Below the pieces are notes generated by a model, which searched no databases, was not told the DNA's origin, and was given only the letters and a program-made list of their open reading frames with translations. From Algoriphagus locisalis (GTDB lineage: Bacteria > Bacteroidota > Bacteroidia > Cytophagales > Cyclobacteriaceae): 64,000 nt of DNA. This document shows, one piece after another, positions 8,092 through 16,906 of this stretch (the first letter of the stretch is position 1; each line of letters opens with the position of its first letter). The stretch covers positions 317,552-381,551 of the forward strand of contig NZ_FPBF01000005.1 in the NCBI RefSeq assembly GCF_900116615.1. Direction: 5' to 3'. The translations under genes were made by a program, and so were the position numbers.

Positions 8092-9369
8092 ATGGCTTAC
8101 ATTGAACCGGCTCCGATCAAGGATAAAGAGAATCCTCTGGAGTCAATGATGGAAAGATTCAACATTGCAGCTGAAAAGCTAGGCCTCTCAGACGAGGTGT
8201 ACAATGTCCTGAAAAATCCAGCCAAACAAGTAATCGTTTCCCTTCCTATCACGATGGACAATGGAAAAATCCAGGTCTTTGAAGGTATCCGAGTAATTCA
8301 CTCTAATATTCTTGGGCCAGCAAAAGGCGGTATTCGCTTCGCTCCAGATGTCCACATCGATGAAGTACGTGCACTGGCTGCTTGGATGACTTGGAAATGT
8401 GCTGTAGTGGATATACCATACGGTGGAGGTAAAGGTGGTGTAAGATGTAATCCTAGAGAAATGTCTAAGGGTGAAATTGAACGCCTTGTCAGAGCCTATA
8501 CAATGGCTATGATTGATGTCTTTGGTCCAGATAAGGACATTCCTGCTCCGGACATGGGCACAGGCCCAAGAGAAATGGCCTGGCTTATGGATGAATATTC
8601 CAAAGCGAAAGGTATGACTGTAAGCTCAGTGGTGACAGGTAAGCCACTGGTACTTGGTGGATCTCTTGGAAGAACTGAAGCGACAGGACGTGGTGTAATG
8701 GTTTCTGCATTGGCAGCCATGCAAAAACTGAAGATTAATCCTTTCCAGGCAACTTGCGCAGTACAAGGTTTCGGAAACGTAGGGTCTTGGGCGGCTAGAT
8801 TGTTGGAAGAAAGAGGATTAAAGATCGTTGCTATTTCTGATCATACTGGAGCTTTTTATAATGAAAAAGGTGTAAACATCGTAGAAGCCATCGAATATCG
8901 CGATGCGAATGGTGGTAATCTAGAAGGCTTCACTGGAGGAGAAAAAATGTTGGATCCTGCTGATCTGCTTACGTTGGATGTAGATGTGCTAGTACCAGCT
9001 GCAGTAGAAGATGTGATTACTATCCATAACGTGAATGACATCAAAGCTAAGCTGATCGTAGAAGGTGCAAACGGACCAACTTCGGCTAAAGCAGATGCCA
9101 TCATCAATGAAAAAGGAATCATGGCTGTGCCTGATATCTTGGCAAATGCTGGTGGAGTGACCGTTTCTTACTTCGAATGGGTTCAAAATAGATTGGGCTA
9201 TAAATGGACTGCCGACCGTGTAAATCGCCGTTCTGACAGAATCATGAAAGATGCCTTTGACACGGTTTATCAGACTTCCTTGAAGTATGAAGTGCCGATG
9301 AGAATTGCAGCTTATATCGTTGCTATTGATAAAGTTGCGAAGACCTATACATTCAGAGGAGGATTCTAA
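8092..9369 (+). CDS. gdhA: Glu/Leu/Phe/Val family dehydrogenase, probable glutamate dehydrogenase
   Basis: A 425-residue cytosolic enzyme of the hexameric glutamate dehydrogenase family, interconverting glutamate with 2-oxoglutarate and ammonia. The substrate-binding lysine regions are visible (GPAKGGIRF and MTWKCAVVDIPYGGGKGG), followed by PAPDMGT and the Rossmann stretch CAVQGFGNVGSWAA. Length and the GGIRFAP context favour the catabolic-type NAD-linked enzyme, but cofactor preference cannot be fixed by eye. Its substrate links it to the sucA-sucB complex 8 kb away. A hairpin terminator follows at 9403. Confidence 0.92.
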   Translation: MAYIEPAPIKDKENPLESMMERFNIAAEKLGLSDEVYNVLKNPAKQVIVSLPITMDNGKIQVFEGIRVIHSNILGPAKGGIRFAPDVHIDEVRALAAWMTWKCAVVDIPYGGGKGGVRCNPREMSKGEIERLVRAYTMAMIDVFGPDKDIPAPDMGTGPREMAWLMDEYSKAKGMTVSSVVTGKPLVLGGSLGRTEATGRGVMVSALAAMQKLKINPFQATCAVQGFGNVGSWAARLLEERGLKIVAISDHTGAFYNEKGVNIVEAIEYRDANGGNLEGFTGGEKMLDPADLLTLDVDVLVPAAVEDVITIHNVNDIKAKLIVEGANGPTSAKADAIINEKGIMAVPDILANAGGVTVSYFEWVQNRLGYKWTADRVNRRSDRIMKDAFDTVYQTSLKYEVPMRIAAYIVAIDKVAKTYTFRGGF

Positions 9370-9393
9370 GCCTGTTCTATCGAAAGAATATTT

Positions 9394-9401
9394 TATCTTT
9401 G
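9394..9401 (+). promoter_or_regulatory. putative -7 box upstream of psd
   Basis: TATCTTTG is an exact TAnnTTTG match, 41 bp before the psd ATG at 9442. It lies directly before a terminator-like hairpin. No convincing -33 TTG was found. Confidence 0.4.
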
Positions 9402-9402
9402 A

Positions 9403-9434
9403 GGCGTGGGGCAATCTCCACGCCTTTTAGTTTT
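9403..9434 (+). terminator. rho-independent terminator after gdhA (or psd leader hairpin)
   Basis: GGCGTGG at 9403-9409 pairs with CCACGCC at 9418-9424 and is followed by TTTTAGTTTT. It lies 34 bp after the gdhA stop and 18 bp before the psd start. Confidence 0.75.
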
Positions 9435-9441
9435 GAAAATT

Positions 9442-10101
9442 ATGACTATACACAGAGAAGGACGAGTTTTGTTATTTTGGTTGCTAATTATCTTAGTGGC
9501 TGGTAATTACCTGATCATCTATTTCATGCCGGATGCACGGGTACTTTCTAATGTTGCTGTTTTAGGAAGTATTGTGTTGTATCTGATTATTCTACAGTTT
9601 TTCAGAAGCCCTATTTTCAAGCTTCCATCTGATGAAAGCTTGGTTTATGCTCCTGTCGATGGGAAAGTAGTAGTGATTGAAGAAACTTTAGAAGATGAAT
9701 ACTTGAAAGAGAATCGCAGACAGATTTCGATTTTTATGTCTCCTATCAACGTGCATATTACAAGATCTCCTATTAAAGGAATCGTAGAGTTTTTTCAATA
9801 TCACCCAGGAAAATACCTTGTCGCTTGGCATCCAAAGTCAAGTACTGAAAATGAGCGAACTTCTATGGTAGTGACCCATGAAAATGGTACAAAACTCATG
9901 GTTAGACAAGTTGCTGGAGCTTTGGCCAGAAGAATTAAATGGTACGTGAAGCCAGGCTCCGAATTAGCCTCAGGAGGAGAATTCGGTTTTATCAAATTCG
10001 GTTCAAGAGTAGATGTTTACCTGCCGCTAGATGCTGAAATTATGGTGGGATTAGAGGAAAAAACCAAAGGAGGCAGGACTCCAATTGCGAGATTGAAATA
10101 G
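9442..10101 (+). CDS. psd: phosphatidylserine decarboxylase, short (PSD-A) type
   Basis: Decarboxylates phosphatidylserine to phosphatidylethanolamine. The ATG at 9442 is preferred over an in-frame GTG at 9406, which would lie inside the upstream hairpin. The 219-residue product is of the short form common in Bacteroidota and archaea. An N-terminal hydrophobic segment (about 9-50) is followed by VYAPVDGKVVVIEE, INVHITRSP, and the conserved FGFIKFGSRVDVYLP near the C-terminus. The GS pair there is where the chain self-cleaves to form the pyruvoyl group. It works downstream of cdsA in the same lipid pathway. Confidence 0.92.
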   Translation: MTIHREGRVLLFWLLIILVAGNYLIIYFMPDARVLSNVAVLGSIVLYLIILQFFRSPIFKLPSDESLVYAPVDGKVVVIEETLEDEYLKENRRQISIFMSPINVHITRSPIKGIVEFFQYHPGKYLVAWHPKSSTENERTSMVVTHENGTKLMVRQVAGALARRIKWYVKPGSELASGGEFGFIKFGSRVDVYLPLDAEIMVGLEEKTKGGRTPIARLK

Positions 10102-10201
10102 TAATTCTGGGTGCAAAAGAAATTCCTACAATTTAGTTTGGGATTTTGTAGCGTTTAAAGGTTTTAGTTCGTAATGGATTTATGAAACAAATTTTTATGC
10201 C

Positions 10202-10702
10202 ATGAGATACTTATCCTTACTTATTCTAGCTTGTTGTGCACTATCTTTATCTAGTTGCACTGATCCCGAAGAGCCAAAATCTCCTTTAATTGGAACTTGG
10301 GAAAACCGGAATTATTCAGATTCTTTAGATGTATGGTTTGTAGAAAGTTATTCCTTTCGGAATGACAGTCTTTTTGATGTCACTTCTTCTGTGAGAGAAA
10401 CTGAAATTGGAGAGGAGTTAGGTTACAGAATGACTGCCACTTCTTGGTACAATTTCGAAGCTGATATTTTTCAATATTACTATTCAGACGCTTTGATTCA
10501 TTTCGAAGGTGAGAATCAACCGTTTTATGTGCCCAAGCAGGATTTGAAACCAGGGATAGTGGATTTTTTCAGGATACCTACGGGCAAATTGACCTTTACC
10601 AGTGACTTGCGTCAATTTACTTTTCAGGAAGATTGTTGGAATGTAAACGATGATAATGACTGCATTGAATTCCCTGCCCAAACCTTTGTAAGGGTTGATT
10701 AA
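10202..10702 (+). CDS. hypothetical lipoprotein
   Basis: A 166-residue protein with a type II signal peptide: hydrophobic segment 4-15, then lipobox LSSC with Cys19. Asp20 and the acidic TDPEEP stretch follow. The mature part is short and beta-rich, beginning SPLIGTWENRNY, a pattern seen in lipocalin-like or META-type small lipoproteins, but I cannot place it in a named family. It probably sits in the outer or cytoplasmic membrane facing the periplasm. It converges on the next minus-strand gene with a 4-bp overlap. Confidence 0.8.
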   Translation: MRYLSLLILACCALSLSSCTDPEEPKSPLIGTWENRNYSDSLDVWFVESYSFRNDSLFDVTSSVRETEIGEELGYRMTATSWYNFEADIFQYYYSDALIHFEGENQPFYVPKQDLKPGIVDFFRIPTGKLTFTSDLRQFTFQEDCWNVNDDNDCIEFPAQTFVRVD

Positions 10703-11172
10703 GCAGCTTTTTTGCTTTTGTACAGCCAATATCCCAATCCTAAAGTAGTGAGGAAAAAAATGGTAGTGGTCCACTCAAAAGTTCTTCGGGTGGAACGCAT
10801 ACTTTCTAGGGATTTGTCCCGCTCGGCTACAGCTCTTTTTAGCGCCTGTACATCTTTTTCTTGTTTGAAAGCAATGGCTTTGTAGTCTTCACTGGTTTGA
10901 GTAGCTGTGGTGGTTTCTATATCACCGATCATCCGGAGTTCATCCATGATCAAGTTATCTTTTGCGATGATCCGCTCCAGCCATTCATTCGTCTCAATCA
11001 TGTCTTTCTTGGTGCGATTGCCAAAGATTCCAGATTTTTTACTTTCGGATTCTTTCCACTGTTGGGTAAGGGCATCCCGCTCTTGAACCATTTTCTCCAA
11101 TTTGGCCTGACCCGCTTCGGTGAATTGTGGGGTGATGAAGTTTAAAAAGAATAGAACTAGTCCTAAAGTCAT
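10699..11172 (-). CDS. hypothetical coiled-coil protein with C-terminal membrane anchor (paralogue 1)
   Basis: A 157-residue protein with an N-terminal signal-like hydrophobic stretch (3-14), a charged helical region likely to form a coiled coil (about 22-130), one membrane helix (WTTTIFFLTTLGLGYWLY), and a short basic tail ending KSKKAA. The AIAFKQEKDVQALK segment resembles AIAVSQEKHIQKLK in the upstream neighbour, and both share the same layout, so the two are probably diverged tandem duplicates. It overlaps that gene by 4 bp (ATGA), which suggests coupled translation. I do not recognise a family. Confidence 0.72.
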   Translation of the reverse strand: MTLGLVLFFLNFITPQFTEAGQAKLEKMVQERDALTQQWKESESKKSGIFGNRTKKDMIETNEWLERIIAKDNLIMDELRMIGDIETTTATQTSEDYKAIAFKQEKDVQALKRAVAERDKSLESMRSTRRTFEWTTTIFFLTTLGLGYWLYKSKKAA

Positions 11173-11588
11173 TTTTCTTGTGAATATAGATTGCTTACTC
11201 TAGCCATTTCTGGCTGAGTAGGAATTATTTTACTTCTAATATAAAGGAATGCAAAGAGCAACATACCAACGAAAAAGATCAAAGTTGAAGTTTGAAATTT
11301 CCATTGCTCTAATTCCTGTGAATAAATCTCATGATTTTTATGAGCAAGCTGACTTTTCAATTTTTGAATGTGTTTCTCCTGCGAGACTGCAATCGCTTGG
11401 AAGTTTCCGTTTGCTTCCTCTTGTTCAGCACTACTGATTAATTCTAAGTTCATGGCATCCATAGCTCCCGTGAGTTCTTGACTTTGCGGAGCTTTTGGAA
11501 TCATATTTTCAGAAAGTCTGGCGCTATAGGTCGTAGCGTAGATTTGAAGGGGTAAAAGAAATAGCCAAGTAAAAATTGCAGTTTTCAT
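11169..11588 (-). CDS. hypothetical coiled-coil protein with C-terminal membrane anchor (paralogue 2)
   Basis: A 139-residue protein with a signal peptide (cleavage probably after IYA, residue 18), a helical charged region (about 50-95), one membrane helix (STLIFFVGMLLFAFLYI), and a short cytoplasmic tail. Layout and the AIAVSQEKHIQKLK segment match the downstream partner. It is first of the coupled pair and starts 66 bp after mnmD ends, so it may be read from the M16-ispF-mnmD transcript. Function unknown; both proteins would expose a short helical rod to the periplasm. Confidence 0.72.
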   Translation of the reverse strand: MKTAIFTWLFLLPLQIYATTYSARLSENMIPKAPQSQELTGAMDAMNLELISSAEQEEANGNFQAIAVSQEKHIQKLKSQLAHKNHEIYSQELEQWKFQTSTLIFFVGMLLFAFLYIRSKIIPTQPEMARVSNLYSQEK

Positions 11589-11654
11589 AGCAGTTAATTT
11601 AAGGTTGGTGGTTTTTCTTTCTTCCTATCCAAACTGCATTCCAATCCGCTCTTT

Positions 11655-12338
11655 TTATTTCTTCCAGCCTCGCGTCATTTCTTTTTTGCCTGGAGGTCCT
11701 GGCAAGTTCTCCACTTCCAATCCCAATTCTTTCAGGTCTCTTCTTAGCTGCCCGGTCGCGCAGTAGGTAGTGAATATTCCTCCGGGGTTGATGGAGTTGC
11801 AAACTTTACTCAATGCCTCTTTTTTCCACATTTCAGGCTGTTTACTAGGTGCAAAAGCGTCATAGAACACGACATCTGTGGGGTAAAGGACCACTTCATC
11901 CAGGGTGGTTTTTTCTTTTTTCATGTTGAAATATTCAGACATGATTACTCCTTTGTCCCAATCCGCTTTATGCAATCGCTGTAAATAAGGCTTGTAATGA
12001 AAAATGGCATCGTCCATATCTCCATAGTTTAGCTGGGAATAAATATCCTCAGTTAGTGGAAATGGCTCAATGCTATGATAAAGTACCGGGATCTGATTTT
12101 GCTCCGCCCAAACTAGAGTCAGCCAGGCATTCAGACCGGTGCCAAAACCAACCTCAAAAATGCGAAGTGGCTTTTTCTTGGGGTTTTCAATCACCCATGA
12201 GTCTAATCCATAGAGCATAAAGACATGGATTGATTCTTTGAATGCACCGTGAAAGCTGTGATATGTTTCTTTTAACTCCTCGTTGTAAAGCGAGTGAGAG
12301 CCATCTTCTGTAGTGATGATTTTTAAGTTGCCAATCAT
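11655..12338 (-). CDS. mnmD: tRNA 5-methylaminomethyl-2-thiouridine methyltransferase MnmD
   Basis: SAM-dependent methyltransferase that completes the mnm5s2U wobble modification in tRNA. This 227-residue protein corresponds to the stand-alone MnmD (DUF752) module without the MnmC oxidase half. It shows the SAM-binding FEVGFGTGLN (61-70), the DVVFYDAFAPSKQPEMW segment and the C-terminal GPPGKKEMTRG typical of the family. Its start overlaps ispF by 4 bp (ATGA). It stands last in the M16-ispF-mnmD group. Confidence 0.9.
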   Translation of the reverse strand: MIGNLKIITTEDGSHSLYNEELKETYHSFHGAFKESIHVFMLYGLDSWVIENPKKKPLRIFEVGFGTGLNAWLTLVWAEQNQIPVLYHSIEPFPLTEDIYSQLNYGDMDDAIFHYKPYLQRLHKADWDKGVIMSEYFNMKKEKTTLDEVVLYPTDVVFYDAFAPSKQPEMWKKEALSKVCNSINPGGIFTTYCATGQLRRDLKELGLEVENLPGPPGKKEMTRGWKK

Positions 12339-12817
12339 ACCGAATAGATTAATGCTGAACAGTAAGCGGATACACCTTCTTGCCTGCCGACAAATCCAAG
12401 TTTCTCAGTGGTGGTAGCTTTGATAGAAATGTCATTTTCTGAGACATTCATCACTTCAGCCAAGCAGCTTTTCATAGCAGGTATGTGCGGATTGACTTTT
12501 GGAAGCTGAAGGCAAATGGTGATGTCTAAGTTGCCAACTTCATATCCGGAATCCCGCAGAAGAACCATCACTTCTTTTAGTAAGATTTTGCTGTCAATGC
12601 CTTTGAATTTTGGGTCCTGATCGGAAAAATGATAGCCAATGTCACGCAGATTTGCGGCTCCTAAAAGTGCGTCACAGATCACATGAATCAGTACATCAGC
12701 ATCGGAATGTCCGACGGCGCCTTTCTCATGTTCTAATTTGATACCTCCCAGCCAGAAATCATATCCTTCTTTTAGCTGGTGGACATCGTAGCCGAAACCT
12801 ATTCTGAATTTGTTCAT
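12335..12817 (-). CDS. ispF: 2-C-methyl-D-erythritol 2,4-cyclodiphosphate synthase
   Basis: Fifth enzyme of the MEP isoprenoid pathway; it cyclises CDP-ME 2-phosphate and releases CMP. The 160-residue length is normal. Zinc ligands are visible in GYDVHQL (Asp9 and His11) and the following GHSDADVLIH segment, and the C-terminal ATTTEKLGFVGR is characteristic. It is flanked by 4-bp overlaps on both sides (M16 peptidase upstream, mnmD downstream), indicating a coupled operon of unrelated functions. Confidence 0.96.
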   Translation of the reverse strand: MNKFRIGFGYDVHQLKEGYDFWLGGIKLEHEKGAVGHSDADVLIHVICDALLGAANLRDIGYHFSDQDPKFKGIDSKILLKEVMVLLRDSGYEVGNLDITICLQLPKVNPHIPAMKSCLAEVMNVSENDISIKATTTEKLGFVGRQEGVSAYCSALIYSV

Positions 12818-14055
12818 GCAGGTACAGATTTATAATATAAGACAGAGGAGTTTTCTTCACGGATTAGGCGATTTGCCCAAGTGATGATTTCATCTCCCTT
12901 TATGTTGGATTTATTTTCGAATTCCTCGTAATAGAGGTCTGGATTTCCCAGCTGTGCATAATTTGCCAGATTCATGGCTCGATTGAGCACTTGGATGGAT
13001 TCGTAGGTTTTCATTGCTTCACCTTGGTTTTTTACTTTCTGAAGTGAATGATCTGAGATTTCAGAAGTAAGAAAGCTAGAAACAACTGCATCCAAGGCTT
13101 GCTCAGCTTCTTCTGCAGAAACACCTGACTCCATTTTTCCCGAGAAAATTAACAACCCTGGGTCCACTGATCCTAAAATGTAGGCTCCCACGGAAGCAAA
13201 TAACTTCCCGTTCTTCACCAAAGTTTGTTCCAGCAAGGAAGACTTGCCAAAGCCAATGATGTCTGTAATCAAATCAGCCTCAAGGTATCCTTCAGCTAAT
13301 TTTGCAGGCATTTTATATGCTTTGTATAGTGCATCTGTGGGCACAGTAGCTTCTACCACTTTTGTCTTTTTGGTAAGTTGAGCTGGTTCTACTGGGATTT
13401 GATGAGCTGGCTCTGATAGGTTTGGAATTGGTTCAAACCATTTTTTCGCCAATCGTTCTACTTCGGCTTGAGTCACTGCGCCAGCTACAACTAAGACGGC
13501 ATTATCAGGACGATAATTTGCCTGGTAAAATGCCCAAACGTCCTCTTGGGTGTAGTTGATTATATCTTCTAAATTCTGACCTATTGTAGGCCAGCGGTAA
13601 GGATGCGTGTCGTAAGCGAGGTCACGCAAATGGTGAAAAACATCCCCATAAGGCTGATTGAGGTAGCGCTGCTTGTATTCCTCCATCACTACTTTTCGCT
13701 GCGTCTCGATCGTTTTCTTACTCAGTGTTAATTGCAGCATACGATCAGATTCCAGCCAAAAGGCGGTTTCCAGATTGGCGGCAGGAATAGTAATGTAATA
13801 ATTCGTGATATCGGGACTGGTGAAAGCATTGCATGCTCCGCCCACACGCTCCAATTCACGGTCAAAAACCGGGACATTCGCAGAACTTCCAAACATCAAA
13901 TGCTCGAAGAAATGAGCAAGACCGGTTTTGCCGGGCTTTTCATTTCGGGATCCGACTTTATAAAGTAGGTTGAAAACGGCGATTTTACTGCCGTGATCTT
14001 CGTGGACGATCACTTCCAGTCCGTTTTCTAAGAAAAATCTTGTGTAGGGTAGCAT
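12814..14055 (-). CDS. M16 family zinc peptidase (insulinase-like)
   Basis: The 413-residue protein carries the inverted zinc motif HFFEH (48-52) with the downstream Glu region typical of pitrilysin-family M16 peptidases, and an inactive-type C-terminal M16 domain. The frame is open to 14088, but Met at 14055 is the better start: an exact -7 box lies at 14068-14075, inside the longer version, and homology begins with LPYTRFFLENGLEV. No signal peptide is seen in the short form. It heads the overlapping group with ispF and mnmD. The substrate is unknown. Confidence 0.88.
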   Translation of the reverse strand: MLPYTRFFLENGLEVIVHEDHGSKIAVFNLLYKVGSRNEKPGKTGLAHFFEHLMFGSSANVPVFDRELERVGGACNAFTSPDITNYYITIPAANLETAFWLESDRMLQLTLSKKTIETQRKVVMEEYKQRYLNQPYGDVFHHLRDLAYDTHPYRWPTIGQNLEDIINYTQEDVWAFYQANYRPDNAVLVVAGAVTQAEVERLAKKWFEPIPNLSEPAHQIPVEPAQLTKKTKVVEATVPTDALYKAYKMPAKLAEGYLEADLITDIIGFGKSSLLEQTLVKNGKLFASVGAYILGSVDPGLLIFSGKMESGVSAEEAEQALDAVVSSFLTSEISDHSLQKVKNQGEAMKTYESIQVLNRAMNLANYAQLGNPDLYYEEFENKSNIKGDEIITWANRLIREENSSVLYYKSVPA

Positions 14056-14067
14056 AATTGTAGCTTG

Positions 14068-14075
14068 CAAAGCTA
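14068..14075 (-). promoter_or_regulatory. putative -7 box for the M16-ispF-mnmD operon
   Basis: On the minus strand the sequence reads TAGCTTTGCA, an exact TAnnTTTG match 12 bp upstream of the chosen M16 start at 14055. It supports the shorter start. No matching -33 TTG at the usual distance was seen. Confidence 0.45.
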
Positions 14076-14258
14076 AGATAATTGGCAATTCTGGCTAATC
14101 AGGAAGGCGTATTTTAAATAAACCTTCCTGCTAAAACATCAGTTTAACCAGAAACAATCTCATTAGTGTAAGCATTCCTTATTTTTTCGAAAAAAAAACG
14201 AACTTTGGAATGATTGCCTAAGTTAGTTTTCCAAAATAACCCTCAGCTCAATTCCCTT

Positions 14259-15827
14259 ATGAAAAAACATTGCGTAGAACTCCACCAAACCGGACAGTTT
14301 TCACGATTTTTTTTGGATTATATCGAGGGGAAAAAGGAGCTTGAGCCATTTTACAGTCATGCTCCAAAATTGGAGAGTTTCAAAAACGCGATAGAGCAGA
14401 AGACTTTTTCCGCAGAACATCGAAAAGGGCTAGTAGATGCGCTTCATAGCCAGTATGCCAATCAGGAAGTGAGTTATGCTGTTTCTTCAAACATTGAAGC
14501 TTTAGCATCTGAGCGGACATTCACGGTGACGACGGGACATCAACTTAATCTTTTTACGGGTCCACTTTACTTTATTTACAAAATCGTTTCCACGATAAAC
14601 TTGGCTAAGAAACTAGCTAAAACCTATCCTGACTATAAGTTTGTGCCCGTTTACTGGATGGCGACCGAAGATCATGATTTTGACGAAATCAATTACTTCA
14701 AGCTAGATGGAAAGAAGTATCAGTGGAATTCTGAGCAGACTGGCGCTGTCGGTGATTTTGAATTGGATAAAACTTTCAAAGAGTTTCTAAAGTCTGTTTC
14801 TTTTGCACCAGAGGTGTTTTTGGATGCCTATGCTTCTTCTAAGACGCTCTCTGAGGCAGCTAGAAAGTATGTCAATTCACTCTTTGGAGAAGAAGGTTTG
14901 CTGGTGGTAGATGGGGATGATGCGAAGTTGAAGCGAGAGTTTACTGAAGTGATACTTTCCGACTTATTTGAGCATAAGCCATTCGAAAAGGCAACTGAAG
15001 CTACTGATGCGCTCGAAGAATTGGGTTATAGCAGTCAGATTTTTCCCCGAGAAGTGAATTTCTTTTATTTGGATAAAGGTGTTCGTGAGCGGATTGAAAA
15101 GATGGAATCTGGCTTTGGTGTAGTGAATACTGAGTTGCGATTCACCGAGCAGGAAATGAAAGCTTTGATAGAAAAGCATCCAGAGCGTTTCAGTCCAAAT
15201 GTGGTGTTGCGTCCATTATATCAAGAAGTGATTTTACCGAATTTGGCTTATTTGGGAGGGCCAGCAGAAGTGGTTTATTGGCTGCAATTGAAAGGAGTTT
15301 TTGATCATTTTGAGGTTCCTTTTCCAGTTCTTTTGCCACGTAATTTTGCTTTGATTCTAAACGAAAAGGTGCAGCGGAAAATGGAGCAGTTGAATTGGAG
15401 TTTTGAAGACCTATTTGTAGATCTGGAGCATTGGAAAAAGACCTTTGTAAAAGCTGAGGCTAGTATGGATATCGAGTTAAAAAAGCAAAAGGAAGTGATT
15501 TCTGCCCTTTTTGATACTAAGGGAAAAGAGGCTGCTCATTTGGAGAAAACCTTGGAAAATGCCTTTGAAGCTGGTAAGGTTCGGTCCTTAAAGATTATAG
15601 ATCAGATGGCGACAAAGCTTCGGAAGGCTGAAGAGCGCAGACTAAACACCCAAATTGAGCGTGCCTGTTGTATTCAGGAGCTAGTGAAGCCGGGTGGAAG
15701 TCCTCAGGAGCGGGTAGTTAATATGATGCAGTTTTATTTGAGCAACCCAGAGTTGATTTCTGAACTGCTGGATTGCTTTGATCCATTAGATTTTAGAATG
15801 ATGGTTTTGTCAGATGAGTCTAGATAA
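14259..15827 (+). CDS. bshC: bacillithiol biosynthesis cysteine-adding enzyme BshC
   Basis: BshC adds cysteine to glucosaminyl malate in the last step of bacillithiol synthesis, giving the low-molecular-weight thiol used by Firmicutes and many Bacteroidota. The ATG at 14259 (MKKHCVELHQTGQFS) fits the family's N-terminus. An alternative TTG at 14214 is too close to a near-match -7 box (GAACTTTG, 14200-14207). The 522-residue product shows the family segments VTTGHQLNLFTGPLYFIYK and PVYWMATEDHDFDEIN, and a C-terminal coiled coil. It overlaps the next gene by 14 bp. Confidence 0.94.
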   Translation: MKKHCVELHQTGQFSRFFLDYIEGKKELEPFYSHAPKLESFKNAIEQKTFSAEHRKGLVDALHSQYANQEVSYAVSSNIEALASERTFTVTTGHQLNLFTGPLYFIYKIVSTINLAKKLAKTYPDYKFVPVYWMATEDHDFDEINYFKLDGKKYQWNSEQTGAVGDFELDKTFKEFLKSVSFAPEVFLDAYASSKTLSEAARKYVNSLFGEEGLLVVDGDDAKLKREFTEVILSDLFEHKPFEKATEATDALEELGYSSQIFPREVNFFYLDKGVRERIEKMESGFGVVNTELRFTEQEMKALIEKHPERFSPNVVLRPLYQEVILPNLAYLGGPAEVVYWLQLKGVFDHFEVPFPVLLPRNFALILNEKVQRKMEQLNWSFEDLFVDLEHWKKTFVKAEASMDIELKKQKEVISALFDTKGKEAAHLEKTLENAFEAGKVRSLKIIDQMATKLRKAEERRLNTQIERACCIQELVKPGGSPQERVVNMMQFYLSNPELISELLDCFDPLDFRMMVLSDESR

Positions 15828-16386
15828 GCATCAATTAAGGACTTATTACAAGGAGCTTCGAGCTTCTTTGTCAGAAGAAGAAATAGAGCAAAAATCCCTT
15901 CAGATCAAAGGCAATGTGATTTCTTTTTTGAATGGAAGAAAAGGTCTCAACCATTTTCATTTATTTTTTCCAATCCCAAAACATCGAGAAGTAAATACCT
16001 TTCCCATTAAAGCGTATTTAGAAGAAAATGGCGCCGCCGTTTATACGTCAAGGGTTGATCCTAAATCATTGCAGCTAAAAACGTTGCGTTTGAAGCCAAA
16101 TACTAAGTTTCAATTTGATAAGTGGGGGATTCCTGTACCAGAGGAGTTTGATCTGGTGTCAAATGATCTGATTCAAGTAGTCTTTATTCCCTTATTAGCC
16201 TATGATCAAAAGGGTAATAGAATTGGCTTTGGTAAGGGTTATTATGATGCTTTTTTGGCAGGATTGGATCCTTCCGTACTTAAGGTGGGGCTGAGTTTTT
16301 TTGCTCCGGAGCTAAGTATTCTTCCAGAGCTTCATGATATACCTTTAGATTATTGCATTACGGCAGAAAAAATTATTACTTTTTGA
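15814..16386 (+). CDS. 5-formyltetrahydrofolate cyclo-ligase
   Basis: ATP-dependent conversion of 5-formyl-THF to 5,10-methenyl-THF, salvaging the inactive folate form. The 190-residue length fits. Visible are the N-terminal basic segment (RTYYKELRASLS), the glycine-rich QKGNRIGFGKGYYD nucleotide and folate site near residues 132-146, and DIPLDYCITAEKII at the end. It overlaps bshC by 14 bp and is therefore probably cotranscribed and coupled, though no biochemical link between the two is evident. Confidence 0.93.
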   Translation: MSLDKHQLRTYYKELRASLSEEEIEQKSLQIKGNVISFLNGRKGLNHFHLFFPIPKHREVNTFPIKAYLEENGAAVYTSRVDPKSLQLKTLRLKPNTKFQFDKWGIPVPEEFDLVSNDLIQVVFIPLLAYDQKGNRIGFGKGYYDAFLAGLDPSVLKVGLSFFAPELSILPELHDIPLDYCITAEKIITF

Positions 16387-16408
16387 TCCTGAAATAACAG
16401 ACTACTCT

Positions 16409-16906
16409 ATGCGATTTACACTTCTCGTGCTTTTTATTACGGTTCCCATGTTTTTTTTATCCGTGAATGAATCCAATGCTCAGCTTGCAGATTACAATAC
16501 CATGGTAGGAGTAGTAGGTGGAACTAACATTGGTGGTACGGTAAAGCAATTCATTTCTTACAATGGCGCTGTTGATCTGTTAGTTTACAGAAGATGGAAA
16601 GGGTGGGTGGCAGCGGCACTATATGAGCACCATCTGGATATTAGGGAAATCCGCGGACTGGAATGGTATTTTGGAGGTGGGGCTCACTACGGAATCTGGA
16701 AAGACGGCAAAGGTGAGCCTCCCTGGGTTTATAAGATTGATCAGGATTACAATGTTTTCGGAGTGGATGCAATCACAGGTTTAGAATACAATATCAATCA
16801 GAGTAATTTTTTTGTAGGGCTTTATTGGAAGCCCGCCTACAACTTCACCGACTTCACTAAGTTTTGGGAAGATGAAGCTGCATTTACGTTGCGGTATTCA
16901 TTGTAG
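16409..16906 (+). CDS. hypothetical exported beta-strand protein
   Basis: A 165-residue protein with a signal peptide (hydrophobic 4-18, cleavage after SNA, residue 24). The mature part alternates aromatic and glycine residues (WYFGGGAHYGIW, NFFVGLYWKPAYNF) and ends FTLRYSL with a terminal hydrophobic residue, as in small outer-membrane barrels. No named family recognised. It starts 22 bp after the cyclo-ligase gene and may belong to the same transcript. Confidence 0.75.
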   Translation: MRFTLLVLFITVPMFFLSVNESNAQLADYNTMVGVVGGTNIGGTVKQFISYNGAVDLLVYRRWKGWVAAALYEHHLDIREIRGLEWYFGGGAHYGIWKDGKGEPPWVYKIDQDYNVFGVDAITGLEYNINQSNFFVGLYWKPAYNFTDFTKFWEDEAAFTLRYSL

